From positions 1 through 17,433 of the forward strand of contig JBBRSC010000048.1 in the NCBI GenBank assembly GCA_038245795.1: a stretch of 17,433 bases of DNA, given 5' to 3'. Source of the DNA: JBBRSC01 sp038245795. GTDB taxonomy: Bacteria; Actinomycetota; Acidimicrobiia; Acidimicrobiales; Microtrichaceae. This document shows, one piece after another, positions 13,063 to 17,433 of the stretch; the stretch's first letter is position 1, and each line of letters begins with the position of its first letter. A program made the position numbers and the translations under genes. The notes beneath the pieces were generated by a model. It was not told the DNA's origin. It did not search any database and worked only from the letters and a program-made list of their open reading frames with translations.

Positions 13063-14208
13063 ATGGACCTCACGGTGCTCTCCACGCCCTTCTACTTCGC
13101 GACGATGGAAGCAGAACGGCGATGGCTTCGGCGGCGGCCCGATTCCACCGATCCAGCGTCCCCCGACCGCGGTCGCTACGAACGGAACGACACGCGAGCG
13201 AACCTGACCATGGGGACCGCAAGTCTCGTGATCCCGTTGATCACCCACCGCATCCGACGTCATGTCGAATGGGGCCGAGGTCGAGCGGTTCGTCCGATTC
13301 TCGTTGGCTCAGCGCTGGCCGCGGCGATGCACGTCGGATCGGAACTGGTGGCGCGTCGGGCCACCCGTCGCGACGACGCCGCCGCCCGCCTCCGTGCCGA
13401 GACATGGGCCGGCAGATCCGCGCTGGCGGCCATGAGCGGCATCGGGGTGGTTGCCACCGCGACGTGGGCGTCGAAAATGTCACCACAGCGCATCTTCCAA
13501 CGGTCAGGTCGCGATCTGGGTGCCGGTTGGAAACCCTTGGCCGCAGCGGTGGTCGGCTGGGACTTCATCTACTACTGGAACCATCGACTCATGCACGAGA
13601 GTCGATTCATGTGGGCGATCCACGTCGTGCATCATTCGAGCGAGCGGTACAACCTGTCGGTGGCCCTCCGTCAGCCCGTCGCGGACGCCCTGGGAATCTT
13701 CATTCCGTACGGACTCATGTGCTACTTCGGGATCTCGCCCGGCCACATCGAAACAGCTCGAGGCATCAATCTGCTGTATCAGTACTGGGTCCACACGGAG
13801 ACGATCGGGCGGCTCGGTCCTGTAGAATCGGTGATGAACACGGCGTCCCACCACCGAGTCCACCACGGCAGCAACCGCCAATATCTGGACCGGAATCACG
13901 GTGGGATCCTGATCATCTGGGACAAGTTGTTCGGCACCTTCGAACCCGAGGTGGCACCAGTTGTCTACGGGTTGACGAAGAACGTGAACTCCTTCAATCC
14001 GGTGACCATCGCCGTCAACGAATATCAGCTGATGGCCAACGATGTCGTGGCCGCCCGTTCATGGTCCGACCGCCTCGGCCACGTTCTGCGGGGACCGGGA
14101 TGGAATCAGCCGGCGTCGGGTCCGGTCGGTCCAGAACGATCGACGTCCTCTTCCTTCAAGCGGGGCACGCCGGACTTGCCCTTCGACAGGCCGACCTTGC
14201 CGGCGTAG
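13063..14208 (+). CDS. Sterol desaturase / fatty acid hydroxylase family di-iron membrane protein
   Basis: The 381-aa protein belongs to the fatty-acid-hydroxylase superfamily, which uses a di-iron centre bound by clustered histidines to hydroxylate or desaturate lipids at the membrane. The histidine boxes are HRLMH (174-178), HVVHH (187-191) and HHRVHH (263-268), followed by GGILIIWDKLFGTFEPE (280-296) and VYGLTKNVNSFNPV (301-314). Hydrophobic helices precede the boxes (about 50-65, 79-92, 120-136, 160-173) and follow them (209-224). The substrate cannot be told from sequence; bacterial members act on diverse lipids. ATG 13063 is preferred over a TTG at 12985, which lies in the intergenic region. 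The last 30 or so residues are unconserved and lie in a 103-nt overlap with the convergent acyltransferase gene. Confidence 0.9.
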   Translation: MDLTVLSTPFYFATMEAERRWLRRRPDSTDPASPDRGRYERNDTRANLTMGTASLVIPLITHRIRRHVEWGRGRAVRPILVGSALAAAMHVGSELVARRATRRDDAAARLRAETWAGRSALAAMSGIGVVATATWASKMSPQRIFQRSGRDLGAGWKPLAAAVVGWDFIYYWNHRLMHESRFMWAIHVVHHSSERYNLSVALRQPVADALGIFIPYGLMCYFGISPGHIETARGINLLYQYWVHTETIGRLGPVESVMNTASHHRVHHGSNRQYLDRNHGGILIIWDKLFGTFEPEVAPVVYGLTKNVNSFNPVTIAVNEYQLMANDVVAARSWSDRLGHVLRGPGWNQPASGPVGPERSTSSSFKRGTPDLPFDRPTLPA

Positions 14209-14753
14209 AAGGCGCGGACCATGTCCATGTCCGCCGTGATGTCGCCGGAGGGCGTGATCACTGGACCATATCCGCCGGTGCGGGTGACGCTGTCGACGAA
14301 GGCGCAGACAATCGGCACCTCCGCTTCTTGGGCGATCCGGTAGAAGCCGGACTTCCAATACTCCGTTTTCGAACGAGTGCCCTCGGCTGGCACCACCAAG
14401 ACCAGGGCGTCGCGTCTGCCGAACTCAGCTGCCAACGACGACACCATGCCCGTTGCCGCTGACCGATCGATCGACACGCCTCCGAGCCATCTCATGATGG
14501 GACCCATGGGTCCTTTGAACAGTTGTTCCTTGCCGAGCCACTGGATCTTCACTCCGCTGAGACGGGCGATGGCCAGCGTGATCGGAAAGTCCCAATTCGA
14601 GGTGTGCGGCGACGCAATCATCACGCATTTCTTCGGCACCGGTTCCTGCGGCGGGACGACCTTCCAACGCCAGATGAACAACCAGAACCGAGCGAGCAAT
14701 GTGGGCACCTGCGGACCGTAGTCGGCTCCAGCTCGCAGGACCGGTCGCGCCAT
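14106..14753 (-). CDS. 1-acyl-glycerol-3-phosphate acyltransferase family protein (PlsC-like)
   Basis: The family transfers an acyl chain to lysophosphatidate or a related acceptor at the membrane. The reading from ATG 14753 is 215 aa; a GTG at 14771 adds six residues, and a stop lies just upstream of that. Motifs are SPHTSNWDF (the HX4D catalytic motif), LGKEQLFKGPMGPIMRWLGG, GGVSIDRS, VVPAEGTRSKTEYWKSGFYR (acceptor-binding EGTR) and VPIVCAFVD. A hydrophobic segment near the N-terminus (TLLARFWLFIWRW) may anchor it. This subtype, with YWKSGFYRIA and DMDMVRAFYAGK, is short and widespread in bacteria with unclear substrate. Its 3' end is antisense to the hydroxylase-family gene, so both convergent lipid genes could be linked in expression. 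No clear ribosome binding site is visible. Confidence 0.9.
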   Translation of the reverse strand: MARPVLRAGADYGPQVPTLLARFWLFIWRWKVVPPQEPVPKKCVMIASPHTSNWDFPITLAIARLSGVKIQWLGKEQLFKGPMGPIMRWLGGVSIDRSAATGMVSSLAAEFGRRDALVLVVPAEGTRSKTEYWKSGFYRIAQEAEVPIVCAFVDSVTRTGGYGPVITPSGDITADMDMVRAFYAGKVGLSKGKSGVPRLKEEDVDRSGPTGPDAG

Positions 14754-14907
14754 GCAACCCAGTTCACGCACTCGTCATGAAGGAGGGGCTCGACGGTCCC
14801 GCGAATCCCGTAGGTTACGGAGCGGGCGAGCCGGGGCGTCTGGTCGGCACGGTCATCGCGGCCCGAAAACACCGCTCCCCGGACACACCAACACCGAAAG
14901 CACCACC

Positions 14908-17433
14908 TTGATCCTGGCCCTGTCGATGTTCCTCACAACAGCCGTCGTGCTGTTGACGGGTGGGCGACGGTTGGGGCATTGGGCGTTGGCGGTCGCTTCC
15001 CTGCCGTTCGTAGCCGGAACAGTGGTGTCCGCCCTGGCTGTTCGGAGTTCGATCCTCGGCAATCCGTGGCAGGCGAATCTCCGGTGGATCCCTCAGCTCG
15101 GAGTCTCGATGCGGCTCCGAGCGGACACTCTCGGCGCCACGATGGGACTCATCATCTGCGGCATCGGTCTGCTGGTCATCGCCTATTCGTCGGGCTACTT
15201 CTCCCGCCGCACCACTGCCGTCCCCGGTGAGGGCGATCTCCATCGACTGGGTGGACTCCTGGCCTTATTCGGCGGAGCGATGTTCGGTCTGGTCCTCTCC
15301 GATGATCTCATTGGATTGTTTGTCTTCTGGGAAGTCACATCGATCAGTTCCTATCTGCTGATCGGGTTCCGAGACCACGACGCTGCGACCCGTGGAGCGG
15401 CCCTTCAGGCCCTGCTGACGACGGGGGTCGGCGGTCTCGCGCTCCTGGCCGGAAGCATCCTTCTGTCGAACGCTGCGGGTACCAGCCAGATCTCGGAGTT
15501 GGTGGGCCGACTCCCGGGCGGAGCGTTGACGAGCGTTGGCTTGGCGTTGGCGTTGGTCGGAGCGATGACCAAGTCGGCACAGGTGCCGTTCTCGTTCTGG
15601 TTGCCCGGCGCCATGGTCGCCCCGACGCCGATCAGCGCCTATCTCCATTCGGCGACCATGGTCAAGGCCGGCGTCATTCTGGTGGCTCGGCTTGCTCCCG
15701 CTGGGATCGCCACCTCCTGGTGGCAGCCGACCGTGTGCACCGTCGGAGCGCTCACCATGCTGGTCGGCGGAGCCCGAGCTATCCGACAGGTCGATCTGAA
15801 ACTGATCCTGGCCCACTCCACGGTCAGCCAGTTGGGTCTCATGATGGTGCTTTTCGGCGCCGGCGTCGCCGATCTTGCCGCCGCCGGGCTCGCTGTGTTG
15901 ATCGCTCACGCGCTCTACAAGTCAGCGTTGTTCATGTCGGTCGGCATCATCGATCATCAGCGTCACACACGTGATCTGAGGAAGCTCCCCCGCCCCGACG
16001 TCCGGTGGCGTCCGTTGCTCATCATCATGGTTGTCTCCGCCGCGTCGATGGCGGGAGCGCCACCAACGTTCGGGTTCATCGCCAAGGAATCGATGCTCGG
16101 GTCGCTGCCCGATCTGGCCGGTGGCCTCCGGATCGCCATCACCCTGGCGCTGGTCGCCGGGTCGATCCTGGGTGTCGGCGCAGCAATTCGGCTGGTGTGG
16201 GGAGCGTTCGGATTCGGCGGTCACACCAGCGGTGAACCCGCCCGCGTCGACGCAGATCCATCAGCGCACGACGGGGAACCACCGAGTGGTTGGTTCGTTG
16301 CCCCCGCCGCGATTCCCACCGTCGCAACGCTCGCCTTGGCGTTCGCACTCCCCACCATGACCCGCCTGATCACCTCAGCGGCCGGGTCGATGTACCGGGA
16401 GGGAACACAGCTGTCGCTCCATCTCTACGACGGACTCAGCCAGGCGTTCGGCCTGTCCATCGTGATTCTGGGGGGTGGCGCCGTGACGTTTCTGGTGGTT
16501 GGTCGAGCAACCGCGAACACGGGCCGCACACTCCTGCCGAGTGGCGCCCATCTCTTCACGGGGGTGGTTCGCCGGCTCAACATGGTTGCGGCTCGGACGA
16601 CCGGCATCCTGCAGAACGGATCCCTCCCGACCTACATCGGCGTCATCCTCATGTTCGTCTGTGGCCTGCCATTGATCGTCGGTGTGGTCGGTTCCGGCGC
16701 CAGCGACTCGCTGCCTTCGTTCGCCGATCATCCACTCGAACTGGTGATCATTCCCGTGATCATCTCCGCAGCCATCAGCGCAGGGATCGTGCGGCGGCGC
16801 TTCGCTGCGGCCATCTGTCTCGGGGCGGTCGGCTACGGCATGATCGCTGCCTTCCTCTTGGTCGGCGCACCAGATCTGGCTCTCACCCAGGCCGTCGTCG
16901 AGACCCTCACGACCGTGATCTTCGTGCTGGTGCTCAGAGCATTGCCCGACGACTTTGAGCGACCGACGACCCGGCCCGGTCGAGGCACCCAGGCGTTCCG
17001 GGTCGTCGTGTCAGCGGTGGTCACGGTGTTCGTCTTCGTCGCAGTGCTGGTCTCTGTGGGCGATCGAACGGGAACGCCGATCTCCCGCGGGTATCTCGAA
17101 CGGTCACTCGGGGAGGCGGGCGGTCGAAACGTCGTCAACGTGATCCTCGTGGACTTCCGTGGGTTCGACACGCTCGGCGAGATCACGGTGTTGGCCATCG
17201 CCGCGTTGGGAGCCGTGTCGCTCGCCCGTTTCACCGGTTCGGACCTTCGTCATCTCCGACGCCCGCCACTGGCTCCACCTCATCGGTCATTGCTGTTGGA
17301 CACCGTATTGCGCGTCGCCTTCCCCTCACTGCTGGTTCTGTCGATCTATTTCCTGTTCGCCGGCCACAATCAACCAGGGGGTGGATTTGTCGGGGGCCTC
17401 GTGGCTGGCACGGCCTTTGGCGTGCGGTACGCG
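14908..17433 (+). CDS. mrpA: Mrp-type Na+/H+ antiporter subunit A, fused to subunit B, cut by window edge
   Basis: The 842 visible codons encode the large proton-pumping-like subunit of the Mrp (Mnh) antiporter, a relative of NADH dehydrogenase NuoL. Key residues are all present: VFWEVTSISSYLLIGFR (139-155, Glu142), TKSAQVPFSFWLPGAM (221-236, Lys222), SAYLHSATMVKAG (243-255, His247, Lys253), LAHSTVSQLG (301-310) and HALYKSALF (334-342, Lys338). An MbhD-like (DUF4040) domain follows at about 625-680 with APDLALTQAVVET. From about 793 a MrpB domain begins (LLLDTVLRVAFPSLLVLSIY, then GHNQPGGGFVGGL, 819-831). TTG 14908 gives a full first membrane helix; ATG 14926 is an alternative. The remaining mrp genes should lie to the right. 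Confidence 0.93.
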   Translation, partial: MILALSMFLTTAVVLLTGGRRLGHWALAVASLPFVAGTVVSALAVRSSILGNPWQANLRWIPQLGVSMRLRADTLGATMGLIICGIGLLVIAYSSGYFSRRTTAVPGEGDLHRLGGLLALFGGAMFGLVLSDDLIGLFVFWEVTSISSYLLIGFRDHDAATRGAALQALLTTGVGGLALLAGSILLSNAAGTSQISELVGRLPGGALTSVGLALALVGAMTKSAQVPFSFWLPGAMVAPTPISAYLHSATMVKAGVILVARLAPAGIATSWWQPTVCTVGALTMLVGGARAIRQVDLKLILAHSTVSQLGLMMVLFGAGVADLAAAGLAVLIAHALYKSALFMSVGIIDHQRHTRDLRKLPRPDVRWRPLLIIMVVSAASMAGAPPTFGFIAKESMLGSLPDLAGGLRIAITLALVAGSILGVGAAIRLVWGAFGFGGHTSGEPARVDADPSAHDGEPPSGWFVAPAAIPTVATLALAFALPTMTRLITSAAGSMYREGTQLSLHLYDGLSQAFGLSIVILGGGAVTFLVVGRATANTGRTLLPSGAHLFTGVVRRLNMVAARTTGILQNGSLPTYIGVILMFVCGLPLIVGVVGSGASDSLPSFADHPLELVIIPVIISAAISAGIVRRRFAAAICLGAVGYGMIAAFLLVGAPDLALTQAVVETLTTVIFVLVLRALPDDFERPTTRPGRGTQAFRVVVSAVVTVFVFVAVLVSVGDRTGTPISRGYLERSLGEAGGRNVVNVILVDFRGFDTLGEITVLAIAALGAVSLARFTGSDLRHLRRPPLAPPHRSLLLDTVLRVAFPSLLVLSIYFLFAGHNQPGGGFVGGLVAGTAFGVRYA

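Noticed and set aside
12840..13085. 81-codon minus-strand frame across the divergent intergenic region
   Set aside because: It overlaps the zinc-ribbon start and the likely promoters of both directions, and its composition (Asn, Gly, Ser, Thr) shows no domain.
13020..14462. 480-codon open frame on the plus strand
   Set aside because: It runs in another frame over the hydroxylase-family gene and on into the plsC region. Its translation is Arg/Ser/Pro-rich without any motif, whereas the chosen frame has three histidine boxes.
14777..14911. Small plus-strand frame whose TGA overlaps the mrpA TTG (TTGA), with a nearby GGAGG
   Set aside because: The GGAGG lies inside the frame rather than before a start, the translation (Gly/Pro-rich) has no recognisable feature, and the overlap can arise by chance. 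Coupling to mrpA cannot be supported.
15265..15909. 214-codon open frame on the minus strand opposite mrpA
   Set aside because: Translation is Asp/Gln/His/Arg-rich low-complexity, typical of antisense to membrane-protein codons; the plus strand encodes well-conserved MrpA.

Overview
The window is GC-rich, densely packed bacterial DNA that looks actinobacterial. The grounds are a SigR/RsrA-type sigma/anti-sigma pair, a DUF2342 zincin next to tilS-hpt, an ftsH-folE-folP-folB-folK-(DUF2520)-panC gene order like that of mycobacteria, an MrpA-MrpB fusion, and GTG/TTG starts. Three starts have TANNNT boxes 6-7 nt upstream, as in leaderless actinobacterial genes. A deep-branching group such as Acidimicrobiia is my best guess (inference; no marker gene is present).

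Layout. From 12907 down to 1, seventeen genes lie head to tail on the minus strand. In transcription order they are: a 51-aa zinc-ribbon protein; an ECF sigma factor and its zinc-binding anti-sigma factor (thiol-stress module); a 51-aa single-pass membrane protein; a DUF2342 zincin; tilS; hpt; ftsH; folE; folP; an unusual phosphatase-fold protein; folB; folK; a DUF2520 Rossmann protein; panC; nadB; and nadC, which runs off the left edge. Many junctions are ATGA, GTGA or TGATG overlaps, so much of this block is probably co-transcribed and translationally coupled. On the plus strand, 13063-14208 is a fatty-acid-hydroxylase/sterol-desaturase family membrane protein. Its 3' end overlaps by 103 nt the convergent plsC-like acyltransferase (minus, 14106-14753). 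From 14908 to the right edge runs the large subunit of an Mrp-type Na+/H+ antiporter, truncated by the window.

How it fits together. folE, folP, folB and folK cover most of dihydrofolate synthesis from GTP; panC makes pantothenate for CoA; nadB and nadC make NAD from aspartate. The block is therefore a cofactor-synthesis cluster joined to housekeeping genes (tRNA-Ile lysidine synthesis, purine salvage, membrane proteolysis). The dihydroneopterin triphosphate dephosphorylation step has no recognised gene here. The least understood member is the 169-aa protein between folP and folB. Its phosphatase-like loop has His where the catalytic Cys should be (H-x5-R-T), and it is the best candidate for something undescribed.

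No rRNA, tRNA, CRISPR array, insertion sequence or prophage gene was seen. No gene-free stretch exceeds 300 nt. The largest gaps are 12908-13062 (divergent promoter region) and 14754-14907 (between plsC and mrpA, with no convincing promoter or terminator).
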